A DNA stretch of 12,619 bases, taken from contig CAINKA010000035.1 of assembly GCA_903849835.1 (NCBI GenBank), forward strand, positions 1 through 12,619, given 5' to 3'. This DNA comes from an uncultured Alphaproteobacteria bacterium (GTDB lineage: Bacteria; Pseudomonadota; Alphaproteobacteria; Rickettsiales; UBA1997). Under the pieces are notes generated by a model. The model saw nothing but the letters and a program-made list of their open reading frames with translations, was not told the origin of the DNA and did not search any database. Below are positions 1-6,440 of this stretch, in pieces. The first letter of the stretch is position 1, and every line of letters starts with the position of its first letter. The position numbers and the translations under genes were made by a program.

Positions 1-8
1 CGGTGCCT

Positions 9-40
9 AGAATCATGCTTCGACAGGCTCAGCATGACAT
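9..40. repeat. Palindromic repeat family A, right half of a probable doublet
   Basis: A 25-nt core at 13-37 has complementary 7-bp ends, TCATGCT and AGCATGA, around TCGACAGGCTC. It is identical to the right half of the 3026-3108 pair. The bases before it (CTAGAA) resemble those before that right half (CTCAGAA), so the left half probably lies just outside the window. It occupies the leader of fixH. Confidence 0.85.
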
Positions 41-64
41 TTGAAATGGTGATAAAAAATAAAA

Positions 65-538
65 ATGACAGCTCCAAAAAAATCCAAAATCCCCTACTTT
101 TTTTTCACCTTTTTCGCAGTGATTTTCGCTGTGAATTTTTTTTACATTTACATCTCACAGAAAAGCTGGCGAGGCGTTGTGACAGAGGATTCTTACCGTA
201 AAGGGTTGCAATATAATCTGGCGTTAGAATCGGCGGAGAAGCAAAAAAATTTGGGTTGGAAAATGGAAATAAAATATTCGAATTTTGGAAAAAAATTTGG
301 GGCGATTTCGATCAAGCTGAAAGATAAAAATCGCAGTCAAATCAGCGACGCAATCCTCTACGTAAATTTCAAAAGACCGACGCAGGAGGGATTTGATTTT
401 ACGCAAAAACTTCGAAATTTTGACGGAATTTACAAATCTGATTTGAGCTTTCCGTTCAAGGGGCAGTGGGATTTTGAGGTGGTTGCAACAAGGGGCGAAG
501 AGGTATTTCAGGAAGTTAAACGTTACGTAGTTCAATGA
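65..538 (+). CDS. fixH: FixH/CcoH-like cbb3 oxidase assembly protein
   Basis: Predicted FixH (CcoH), a small single-pass inner-membrane protein needed for assembly or stability of cbb3-type cytochrome c oxidase. The 157-residue product has a short basic N-terminus, one hydrophobic segment at about residues 9-30, and then the FixH signature W-R-G-V-V-T-E-D-S-Y-R-K-G-L-Q-Y-N near residues 35-51. The remainder is a periplasmic beta-rich domain ending in the family's G-Q-W-D-F-E-V stretch. Length fits the family. The ATG at 65 is chosen because it gives the full membrane anchor; the ATG at 46 is in another frame. No clear Shine-Dalgarno sequence is seen. Its stop overlaps the ccoI start by four bases (ATGA, 535-538), which suggests translational coupling. 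A palindromic repeat lies just upstream (9-40), so any promoter is either in that short stretch or outside the window. Identification rests on motif recognition and the neighbour ccoI. Confidence 0.9.
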   Translation: MTAPKKSKIPYFFFTFFAVIFAVNFFYIYISQKSWRGVVTEDSYRKGLQYNLALESAEKQKNLGWKMEIKYSNFGKKFGAISIKLKDKNRSQISDAILYVNFKRPTQEGFDFTQKLRNFDGIYKSDLSFPFKGQWDFEVVATRGEEVFQEVKRYVVQ

Positions 539-3015
539 TTCATGCTTGCTTACATTGCGGTGAAGATACAAAAAAAACCTCAGAAGAATTTTGTTGTGCT
601 GGATGCGCTGCAGCCTACGTAATTATAGGCAAATTAGGTTTCGAAAATTATTACAAATTACGCGAAATCAATCCTGCGATTAGAAAAATTAAGCCAGAAA
701 TTGCAGAAGAAATTGATGTTTCAGAATTTGCTTTTGATCAAAAAGATGGATCTTTTTCAGTTTCTCTGATGGTTCAGGGATTGCATTGTGCAGCTTGTGT
801 TTGGCTGATCGAGAGCATTCTAAAAAAACAAAAAAATGTTATTTCGGCGAGGATAAATCTTTTTAAAAAAACTTTATTTTTGCGCTGGAATGGTGACTTA
901 AAAAGCGGAAATGATTTGGTGCATTTAATCCACGAAATCGGTTACAAGCTTTTGCCTTTCGACGAAGAAATTCTAAACGCCTCGGAAAAAAAATATAATA
1001 ATTCGATTCTGCAATCCCTTGCCGTTGCTGGTTTTGGCGTTGGTAACGTCATGTTATTTTCTTTTATTTTGTGGTTTTACGATGCTCAAAATATCGGAGT
1101 TGAAACTAGAAATTTGCTGCATTTTTTTTCGTCTTTGATCGCGCTTCCCGTCATTATTTTTTCCTCGCGTCCATTTTTTTCATCGGCCCTTAAATCAATA
1201 AAGGCGGGCTATCCCAACATGGATTTGGCGATATCGATCGCGATTTTTTTAGCATGCGTAGTCAGTCTTTTAGAAACATTTCGTAGCGCAGAAAATGTTT
1301 ATTTCGACTCAGCAATAATGCTGATTTTCTTTTTGCTGATCGGGCGTTATTTGGATTTGAAAGCGCGAAAAAAAGCTTTCGCAATCGCTTCGGAATTTAC
1401 ACTTCTTTCCGCAAGTTTTGGACGCGTTTCTGATGGAGGAAAAATAAAAGTTTTGCCAATTAAGCAACTGCGCGAAGGCATGATTTTATTGGTTGCTGCC
1501 GGTGAAAAAATTGCTGCTGATGGAGTTGTGATTGAGGGAGAGAGTGAGATCAACACAGCGCTGATTACGGGAGAAACTTTACCAAAAAAAATTGGGCAAA
1601 ATCAGGAAGTTTTTGCTGGTACAATCAACCTAATTTCGCCGCTAAAAATTCGAATTACCAAATCGTCGCAGAACAGTTTGTTGGCAGAAATTATTCGTTT
1701 GAGCGAGGGGATTGAGAGCAAAAAAAATCACTATGTTCGCATCGCGGATAGGCTGGCGAAAATTTACACTCCGGCGGTTCATTTTTTGGCTTTTCTAACT
1801 TTTTGCCTGTGGTGTTTTTATTTTAAAACTGGCTGGGAAAATTCTTTGATGAATGCCACCGCAGTTTTGATCATCACCTGCCCATGCGCTCTGGCTCTGG
1901 CTGTGCCGATCATTCAAACAATCGCAATTTCGAATTTTATTCGTCGTGGAATTTTGGTGAAGTCGGGAGAGGCGTTGGAAAAATTAAGCGAAATTAGCAG
2001 CGTGGTTTTTGACAAGACCGGCAGTTTAACGATTGGCTCGCCGCGATTGGTTGAGGTTAGGATCCTGAAGCAGAGTGATGTCACTCAGAAGCAGAGCGAT
2101 GTCATCCTGAGCTTGTCGAAGGATGATTGCTGGAGTACGAAACCAGAATCATGCTTCGACAAGCTCAGCATGACATTGTTAAACGAGCAAAAAAATTTCT
2201 ATTTAAAACTCGCCGCATCGCTCGCCGCAAAATCGCGCCACCCAATTTCAAAAGCAATTTCCGCAAGCTATTCTGGCGATTTGGAAGAGCTGCAAGTCCA
2301 AGAAAATCAAGGTTTGGGGCTAGAATCAGTTTTTGAAAATAAAATTCTAAAACTAGGCCGCAAAGATTTTTGCGGTATTACAAAAAAAACCGTAGGGGAT
2401 GGCCTTGTGCCATCCCGCAGGCTACAGCAGTTTCAGTTGAAAACTTTCTTAAAATTCGGAGACGAAGAACTAATTTTTCTCTTCGAAGATGAAATCAAAG
2501 AAGATGCTGGCTCAGTGATCGAACAGCTAAAAAAGCTAGGCAAAAAAATTATTTTACTTTCCGGAGATGAAGAAAAAACCGTCCGCAATGTTGCGCAAAA
2601 ACTTGGAATTTCAGAATTTTATTTTGAGCAAACTCCGATTTCAAAAGTGCAATTTTTAGAAAAAATAAAATCAGAAAATAAAAAATTTATTATGATCGGT
2701 GATGGTCTTAATGACGCGCCGGCACTGGCTTTAGCGGATATTTCAATTTCTTTTTCTCAAGCGACAGACATCGCGCAAAATATTGCGGACATTGTAATTC
2801 AGGGACAAAAATTAAATCCGATTCTCGACCTAATAAATTCTTCCAAAAGAGCGATTTTTTTAATGAAGCAAAATCTTTTGATTGCTTTGGTTTACAATTT
2901 GATCGCAGTTCCATTTGCAATCGTGGGGCAGGTGGTTCCGCTGGTAGCCGCAATCGCAATGTCCTCTTCGTCGCTTTTAGTTTTGTTTAATTCTTTGAGG
3001 ATGAATCGGCGTTAG
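535..3015 (+). CDS. ccoI: Copper-exporting P1B-type ATPase CcoI/FixI with repeat-derived insertions
   Basis: Heavy-metal P-type ATPase that moves copper across the inner membrane for cbb3 oxidase. The N-terminus has a Cys-rich segment (C5, C8, C20, C21, C24) followed by an HMA domain with CAAC at 85-88. Catalytic signatures are present: actuator T-G-E at 345-347, membrane metal site C-P-C at 449-451, phosphorylation motif D-K-T-G with D493, S-R-H-P around H569-P570, and G-D-G-L-N-D at 722-727. All key residues are intact, so the enzyme is probably functional. At 826 residues it is longer than the usual FixI. The excess maps to the nucleotide-binding region: about residues 512-548 are encoded by a tandem duplication plus a palindromic repeat pair, and about residues 620-629 by a second repeat family. 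Both keep the frame. The start at 535 overlaps the fixH stop. CcoI rather than a generic CopA is supported by the extended Cys-rich N-terminus and the fixH/ccoS neighbours. Confidence 0.95.
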   Translation: MIHACLHCGEDTKKTSEEFCCAGCAAAYVIIGKLGFENYYKLREINPAIRKIKPEIAEEIDVSEFAFDQKDGSFSVSLMVQGLHCAACVWLIESILKKQKNVISARINLFKKTLFLRWNGDLKSGNDLVHLIHEIGYKLLPFDEEILNASEKKYNNSILQSLAVAGFGVGNVMLFSFILWFYDAQNIGVETRNLLHFFSSLIALPVIIFSSRPFFSSALKSIKAGYPNMDLAISIAIFLACVVSLLETFRSAENVYFDSAIMLIFFLLIGRYLDLKARKKAFAIASEFTLLSASFGRVSDGGKIKVLPIKQLREGMILLVAAGEKIAADGVVIEGESEINTALITGETLPKKIGQNQEVFAGTINLISPLKIRITKSSQNSLLAEIIRLSEGIESKKNHYVRIADRLAKIYTPAVHFLAFLTFCLWCFYFKTGWENSLMNATAVLIITCPCALALAVPIIQTIAISNFIRRGILVKSGEALEKLSEISSVVFDKTGSLTIGSPRLVEVRILKQSDVTQKQSDVILSLSKDDCWSTKPESCFDKLSMTLLNEQKNFYLKLAASLAAKSRHPISKAISASYSGDLEELQVQENQGLGLESVFENKILKLGRKDFCGITKKTVGDGLVPSRRLQQFQLKTFLKFGDEELIFLFEDEIKEDAGSVIEQLKKLGKKIILLSGDEEKTVRNVAQKLGISEFYFEQTPISKVQFLEKIKSENKKFIMIGDGLNDAPALALADISISFSQATDIAQNIADIVIQGQKLNPILDLINSSKRAIFLMKQNLLIALVYNLIAVPFAIVGQVVPLVAAIAMSSSSLLVLFNSLRMNRR
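2067..2108 (+). repeat. 21-bp imperfect tandem duplication inside ccoI
   Basis: Two adjacent 21-nt units (2067-2087 and 2088-2108) match at 17 of 21 positions, both starting GAAGCAGAG. The period is seven codons, giving the protein repeat K-Q-S-D-V-T-Q then K-Q-S-D-V-I-L. The second unit runs into the first palindromic half at 2102, so the duplication is part of the same insertion. Confidence 0.85.
2102..2173. repeat. Family A repeat doublet inserted in frame in ccoI
   Basis: Two family A cores in opposite orientation, 2102-2126 and 2149-2173, separated by 22 nt. The left core has outer arms TCATCCT/AGGATGA, the right core TCATGCT/AGCATGA. Each half is therefore internally self-complementary although the two differ. 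Translated on the plus strand, the halves give the peptides I-L-S-L-S-K-D-D and S-C-F-D-K-L-S-M-T, without a stop codon. Confidence 0.9.
2391..2420. repeat. Palindromic repeat family B inside ccoI
   Basis: A perfect 8-bp stem, GGGATGGC (2396-2403) and GCCATCCC (2409-2416), encloses the loop CTTGT. It is flanked by CGTAG and GCAG. In frame it encodes V-G-D-G-L-V-P-S-R-R, a peptide I recognise as a recurrent translation of a widespread dispersed hairpin. It lies between the L-G-R-K-D-F-C-G segment and the F-E-D-E-I-K-E-D-A segment of CcoI. Confidence 0.75.
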
Positions 3016-3025
3016 TAGCATTAAA

Positions 3026-3108
3026 AATGTCATGCTGAGCCTGTCGAAGCATGATTCGTGGGGTGGTGTGCTCTCAGAATCATGCTTCGACAGGCTCAGC
3101 ATGACATT
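3026..3108. repeat. Family A doublet: perfect 32-bp inverted repeat between ccoI and ccoS
   Basis: Arms 3026-3057 and 3077-3108 are exact reverse complements, with a 19-nt spacer (3058-3076). Each arm contains a complete family A core (3030-3054 and 3080-3104). As RNA this would form a very stable hairpin. No uridine run follows directly, so it is not a typical intrinsic terminator. It may modulate read-through into ccoS or protect the upstream mRNA 3' end. Confidence 0.93.
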
Positions 3109-3129
3109 GAATTTAAATTTCAGTCAATC

Positions 3130-3303
3130 ATGTCCGTCCTCCTCTTCCTAATCCCCATCACACTCTTCCTCGGACTCATCGGTTTGTGCTGCTTTTTATG
3201 GTCTTTGCAATCCAAGCAATATGAAGATTTAGAGGGCGCTGCGAGCAGAATTTTGTTTGATGATCAAGACCAAGAATCGAAAAAAAATAACCAGAAAGAA
3301 TAA
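3130..3303 (+). CDS. ccoS: CcoS cbb3-type oxidase assembly protein
   Basis: A 57-residue protein with one N-terminal transmembrane helix (about residues 3-26), then a short acidic tail containing K-Q-Y-E-D-L-E-G-A and R-I-L-F-D-D, the hallmark of CcoS (FixS). CcoS is required for cofactor insertion into cbb3 oxidase, and the gene normally follows ccoI. An upstream in-frame GTG at 3058 would add 24 residues, but these are encoded by the palindromic repeat and disrupt the usual N-terminus. The ATG at 3130 gives the expected length and is preferred. No good Shine-Dalgarno sequence is visible. A perfect 32-bp inverted repeat (3026-3108) separates this gene from ccoI, where an overlap or short gap is more usual. 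It could affect cotranscription or mRNA stability. Confidence 0.9.
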   Translation: MSVLLFLIPITLFLGLIGLCCFLWSLQSKQYEDLEGAASRILFDDQDQESKKNNQKE

Positions 3304-3422
3304 TTTTTTGCTGTTGTCTTTTTGCAAGCCGTAATTAAGTTCGCCGCGATTTCAGATCGCAAGCCAGCACTAGTAACGGTGCATATCGGCGGGCACTAGA
3401 GCTTCAACAAATTTCAGCAAAA
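3304..3422. other. Intergenic region with a GC-rich, possibly structured island
   Basis: No gene is recognised between ccoS and the SPOR lipoprotein. Positions 3341-3400 are 34/60 G+C (57%), well above the surrounding sequence. Short helices can be drawn: CGCCG (3342-3346) with CGGCG (3387-3391) enclosing GCGAT/ATCGC (3346-3350, 3356-3360) and GCAC/GTGC (3367-3370, 3379-3382). The first base of one helix is shared with the outer one, so not all pairs form together. The hexamer CACTAG occurs twice (3368, 3394). It could hold a leader, a promoter region or a decayed repeat. Confidence 0.35.
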
Positions 3423-4115
3423 ATGAAAAATTTTTTCGGCAAAAACTTTGTTATTTTTTTAAGCCTAATGCTCGCATCATGTGCCTCAGAAAATGATCAA
3501 CAAAACAAAATCAGAATCGTTGATTTACAAGGAAAATCCCATCCTGTTATCACCAGAGTTCCGGAGCTAAATGCTCAGGCTTTGGCTGCTCAAGGAAAAA
3601 TTGTTGGAGATCCATTCGCCAACAAAAATGCAGCACCAACTCAAAAAGATTTAACTCAAAACATTCCTGATTACGGCGCGATTCAGCCAGAATCAGTGCA
3701 AAAAATTCCTCACCCAATTGTTGCAGAAAATGTAGCGGCGGCAAATAAAGATCGGGCTGTTGAGTATGATTTATCCGATCCGGCGGAAGCAAAAAAACTT
3801 TCCGAAAAAACTCCGGCAAAACCTCTGGCAAAAAAAGCAGCGATTTCCAAATCTAAAAAATCTGCCAAAGTTGCAGCGGTTGCTAAATCTGGGAGATTTT
3901 CTGTGCAAGTTGGATCCTTCTCAAGCCAAGAGAGTGCCAATCAAACTCTAGTTGCGATGCAAAAATTTCACGCCGGAAAAGTTGAAATTGTTGAAGGCGA
4001 AAAAACAATTTATCGAGTTTTGCTCGGACCATTTTCAGCAAGAAAACAAGCAAATGAATTGGTGAAAAAAATTACCGATTCCGGTCACGAAGCAATCCTT
4101 GTGAGGAATAAATAA
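3423..4115 (+). CDS. SPOR-domain outer-membrane lipoprotein (RlpA-like C-terminus, no DPBB domain)
   Basis: Predicted lipoprotein of 230 residues. A signal peptide ends in the lipobox L-A-S-C with the lipidated cysteine at C20. A low-complexity, Ala/Lys/Pro-rich linker runs to about residue 155. The C-terminal SPOR domain (about 156-229) starts R-F-S-V-Q-V-G-S-F and contains Y-R-V-L-L-G-P-F, both typical of the fold. SPOR domains bind denuded glycan strands of peptidoglycan, often at division sites. In many alphaproteobacteria rlpA, a SPOR lipoprotein with a lytic-transglycosylase-type DPBB domain, sits directly before a DacF-type carboxypeptidase. Here the position and SPOR domain match, but no DPBB sequence is recognisable, so the gene is not named rlpA. 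The stop codon abuts the next ATG (4115/4116). The open frame extends upstream to 3339 without an ATG, GTG or TTG, which fixes the start at 3423. Confidence 0.8.
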   Translation: MKNFFGKNFVIFLSLMLASCASENDQQNKIRIVDLQGKSHPVITRVPELNAQALAAQGKIVGDPFANKNAAPTQKDLTQNIPDYGAIQPESVQKIPHPIVAENVAAANKDRAVEYDLSDPAEAKKLSEKTPAKPLAKKAAISKSKKSAKVAAVAKSGRFSVQVGSFSSQESANQTLVAMQKFHAGKVEIVEGEKTIYRVLLGPFSARKQANELVKKITDSGHEAILVRNK

Positions 4116-4934
4116 ATGAAATTTCTGCAAAGATTTTTATTAAAATTCTTGCTGCCAGCATTTTGTTTTGCCGGCATTTTTTCTTGTTCTTCGCCAAAAA
4201 ATATTAATGAAACTTTCGAGCAAAAATTCGGTAAGAAAATTGAAAAAATAAAAGCCGAAAGAACTCCTCCAAAATCATCAAAAAACGAAATCACTTCATC
4301 TCCCGCACCAGTGTTGAACGATTTGCACGACCCCGACTCTTCCGGGCAAAATAAAAATTATTACGCCTATGTCGATGTCACAAAATTTGATGAAAAAACT
4401 CCGCAATATTATTTTCCAAATGGCGAATCTTATGAACAAGAAGTGGCAAAAAATCCGTCAAATTCACTTCCGCAAAACATGTTTGATGTTAGTTACAACA
4501 CGGCTTTATACCCACCATTCCGCAGAATCGGCGCTGAGTTTGACAGAATAGAAGTTCCTGAAAAAGATGCTTACGGAGTCAAAACCGCAATGTCGGAAAA
4601 GCCATATTTACTTGCTGGCAACGACTCTCTTCAAAAAAATATCGATCAAATAATTTCCGAAAAAAATGCGGATGAAATCGAATTTAGTGAAACCCTAATT
4701 CGCGAACAAAAACAGCTTAAGCGCAAAGAAAAAATGGTAAAAATTTTCGGACGAAATTCTGTGGAATTGGTTTCGCTGAGTGAGCCGACAGAAGATCAAA
4801 AAGAGAATCCTGAAAAAAAATCGCAGCCAAAAACAACAACAGAATCCACAAAAAAAGAATCTGAAAACAATCAACAATCAGCTAGCAGTCAGGATGTTCA
4901 AGCCCAAATGCAGGGCATGGTGATCAAGAATTAA
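4116..4934 (+). CDS. Hypothetical lipoprotein in a cell-wall gene cluster
   Basis: I do not recognise this family. The 272-residue product has a basic, hydrophobic signal peptide ending in a lipobox-like I-F-S-C (C24), so it is probably exported and lipidated. Residues about 80-190 look like an ordered core, rich in aromatic and charged residues, including the segment A-L-Y-P-P-F-R-R-I-G-A-E-F. Residues from about 225 to the end are a Lys/Glu/Gln/Ser/Asn-rich, presumably disordered tail. The start ATG directly follows the stop of the SPOR lipoprotein, with G-A-G-G at 4103-4106 as a plausible ribosome-binding site, and the dac gene starts 13 bases after its stop. This close packing suggests a shared transcript and a role at the envelope or peptidoglycan, but that is inference from position and the signal peptide only. 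Coding potential is supported by conserved-looking composition and tight gene spacing. Confidence 0.7.
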   Translation: MKFLQRFLLKFLLPAFCFAGIFSCSSPKNINETFEQKFGKKIEKIKAERTPPKSSKNEITSSPAPVLNDLHDPDSSGQNKNYYAYVDVTKFDEKTPQYYFPNGESYEQEVAKNPSNSLPQNMFDVSYNTALYPPFRRIGAEFDRIEVPEKDAYGVKTAMSEKPYLLAGNDSLQKNIDQIISEKNADEIEFSETLIREQKQLKRKEKMVKIFGRNSVELVSLSEPTEDQKENPEKKSQPKTTTESTKKESENNQQSASSQDVQAQMQGMVIKN

Positions 4935-4947
4935 ATTCAGAATTTTC

Positions 4948-6108
4948 ATGCGGTTCTTCAAATTTTTTTTTAAAATCATCAGCTGTGTTATTTTTTTTGC
5001 GAATGCCTTCTCAGCCAATGCCGAAGAGCTCGAACACGCTTTGCAAGAAGCTCAATTTTATTTTTTAATCGACGCTGACACCAAAGAAGTCCTACTTTCC
5101 AAAAATGCTGACATCCGCATCCCACCTTCTTCGATGACGAAATTGATGACTGCTTACGTCGTCTTCAACCAAGTGAAAAAAGGAAAAATTAGCCTCACAA
5201 ACCAGTGTTTGATCGGGAAAGATGCGTGGCGCAAATCAGGCTCGAGCATGTTTTTAAACTATGGCGATGTTGTTTCGATTGAAGATCTCGTCAGAGGGTT
5301 GCTCGCCGTTTCAGGTAATGATGCGGCAATCGCGCTTTCGCAAACCACCGCGGATAGCACAGAAAAATTTGTCGCATTGATGAATGCTGAAGCGAAAGAA
5401 CTGGGGCTGACAAATAGCCATTTTAGAAACCCTCACGGATTGCATGAAGATGGTCACTACATGAGCCTGCGAGACCTCGCCACTCTTGCGACACGCCTCT
5501 ATCAAGACTTTCCTCAACATTCACATTATTTCGGAATTTCAGAATTTACTTACCGCAACATTACGCAAAAAAATCGTCACCCATTGATCAAAAAAAATTA
5601 TGAGGGAGTTCTTGGCGGAAAGACTGGTCACACTGATAGCGGAGGTTATGGAGTCATCGGAGTCGTGAAGCGTGACCATCGTCGTCTCATCGCTGTTGTG
5701 AACAAAGCTAAAACTTCAAAACAAAGAGCGGCGGCGATCACAGAGCTGTTTGATTATGGATTCGAAAATTACAAAAAATTAACGCTTTTTGAAAAAGGTC
5801 AGAAAGTTGCTAGCGTAAAAACTTGGCTCGGAAAAGGTTCGGAAGTGGGCGTGGTTACTGATCGTGAAGTTGCTTTCAACGTTCCGCGTAGCATGCAAGT
5901 TGATGCCGTAAATGTCAGAGTGAGTTACAAGGGGCCGGTTTATGCGCCGATAAAAGAGGGCGCGAATATCGCAAAATTAATCGTTGAAGTGAAGGGCTAC
6001 AAGACTTTCGAATATCCGCTTTTTGCCGCGGAAAGCGTTGATAAGACTGGATATTTCCAAAGAATAAATGAGATTTTGTTCCACAAAATAGGTTCTGTTT
6101 TCCAATAA
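4948..6108 (+). CDS. D-alanyl-D-alanine carboxypeptidase (peptidase S11, DacF/PBP5-like)
   Basis: Low-molecular-mass penicillin-binding protein that trims the terminal D-Ala from peptidoglycan pentapeptides in the periplasm. The signal peptide has a likely Ala-X-Ala cleavage after residue 25. The three active-site motifs of family S11 are present and correctly spaced: S62-M-T-K65 (nucleophile and general base), S122-G-N124, and K225-T-G227 in the context G-G-K-T-G-H-T. Residues after about 275 match the small C-terminal beta domain of PBP5-like enzymes, and the last residues (F-H-K-I-G-S-V-F-Q) may form the amphipathic membrane-anchoring tail. Length (386) is normal. It follows two lipoprotein genes with a 13-base gap and precedes ybaB by 13 bases, so it probably belongs to the same operon. 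The start at 4948 gives a complete signal peptide. DacF is the commonest name for such alphaproteobacterial genes, but the exact paralogue is not certain. Confidence 0.93.
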   Translation: MRFFKFFFKIISCVIFFANAFSANAEELEHALQEAQFYFLIDADTKEVLLSKNADIRIPPSSMTKLMTAYVVFNQVKKGKISLTNQCLIGKDAWRKSGSSMFLNYGDVVSIEDLVRGLLAVSGNDAAIALSQTTADSTEKFVALMNAEAKELGLTNSHFRNPHGLHEDGHYMSLRDLATLATRLYQDFPQHSHYFGISEFTYRNITQKNRHPLIKKNYEGVLGGKTGHTDSGGYGVIGVVKRDHRRLIAVVNKAKTSKQRAAAITELFDYGFENYKKLTLFEKGQKVASVKTWLGKGSEVGVVTDREVAFNVPRSMQVDAVNVRVSYKGPVYAPIKEGANIAKLIVEVKGYKTFEYPLFAAESVDKTGYFQRINEILFHKIGSVFQ

Positions 6109-6121
6109 ATTTTTTCAAAAA

Positions 6122-6436
6122 ATGGACGTAAAATTACTGATGCGCCAAGCGCAAGAAATGCAAAAAAAGATGCAAAAAATTCAAGAGGATCTCGCCTTGG
6201 TCGAGTATGAAGGCTCTTCGGGCGGCGGCATGGTGAAGGTTGTGATTGCAGGAGCTGGAAATGCTAAAAAAATTCTCATCGATTCATCGCTCATAAATTT
6301 GGAAGAAAAAGAAATTCTCGAAGATCTTTTGGTCGCCGCTTTTAACGATGCGAAGAAAAAAGCTGATGATGGATCGAATGATTCAATTCGCGCTGCAACC
6401 AATGGAATGGCACTCCCACCGGGATTTAAAATATAA
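6122..6436 (+). CDS. ybaB: YbaB/EbfC family nucleoid-associated protein
   Basis: Small DNA-binding protein of 104 residues, matching the YbaB/EbfC family in length and features. An N-terminal coiled helix is rich in Met, Gln and Lys (M-R-Q-A-Q-E-M-Q-K-K-M-Q), followed by the strand region E-Y-E-G-S-S-G-G-G-M-V-K-V and the C-terminal signature P-P-G-F-K. Family members form dimers and bind DNA as nucleoid-associated proteins. In many bacteria the gene lies between dnaX and recR; neither is present here, and the gene sits instead between dac and trpF with gaps of 13 and 4 bases. The ATG at 6122 yields the canonical N-terminus. No clear Shine-Dalgarno sequence; the upstream 13 bases are only A, T and one C. 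Confidence 0.92.
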   Translation: MDVKLLMRQAQEMQKKMQKIQEDLALVEYEGSSGGGMVKVVIAGAGNAKKILIDSSLINLEEKEILEDLLVAAFNDAKKKADDGSNDSIRAATNGMALPPGFKI

Positions 6437-6440
6437 TTTT

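Noticed and set aside
2102..2173. CRISPR-like interpretation of the recurring 25-nt units
   Set aside because: Units are inverted pairs spread over 12 kb, not regularly spaced direct repeats, and no cas gene is present.
3058..3129. N-terminal extension of ccoS from the GTG at 3058
   Set aside because: The added 24 residues are translated repeat and leader sequence, and the ATG at 3130 gives the normal CcoS N-terminus and length.
3304..3396. Short open frame ending at the TAG near 3394
   Set aside because: It lacks an ATG or GTG start, has no ribosome-binding site and resembles no family I know.
6348..6440. Upstream extension of trpF overlapping ybaB
   Set aside because: It is the shadow of ybaB in another frame; the TrpF fold starts with the V-K-L-C-G strand just after 6441.
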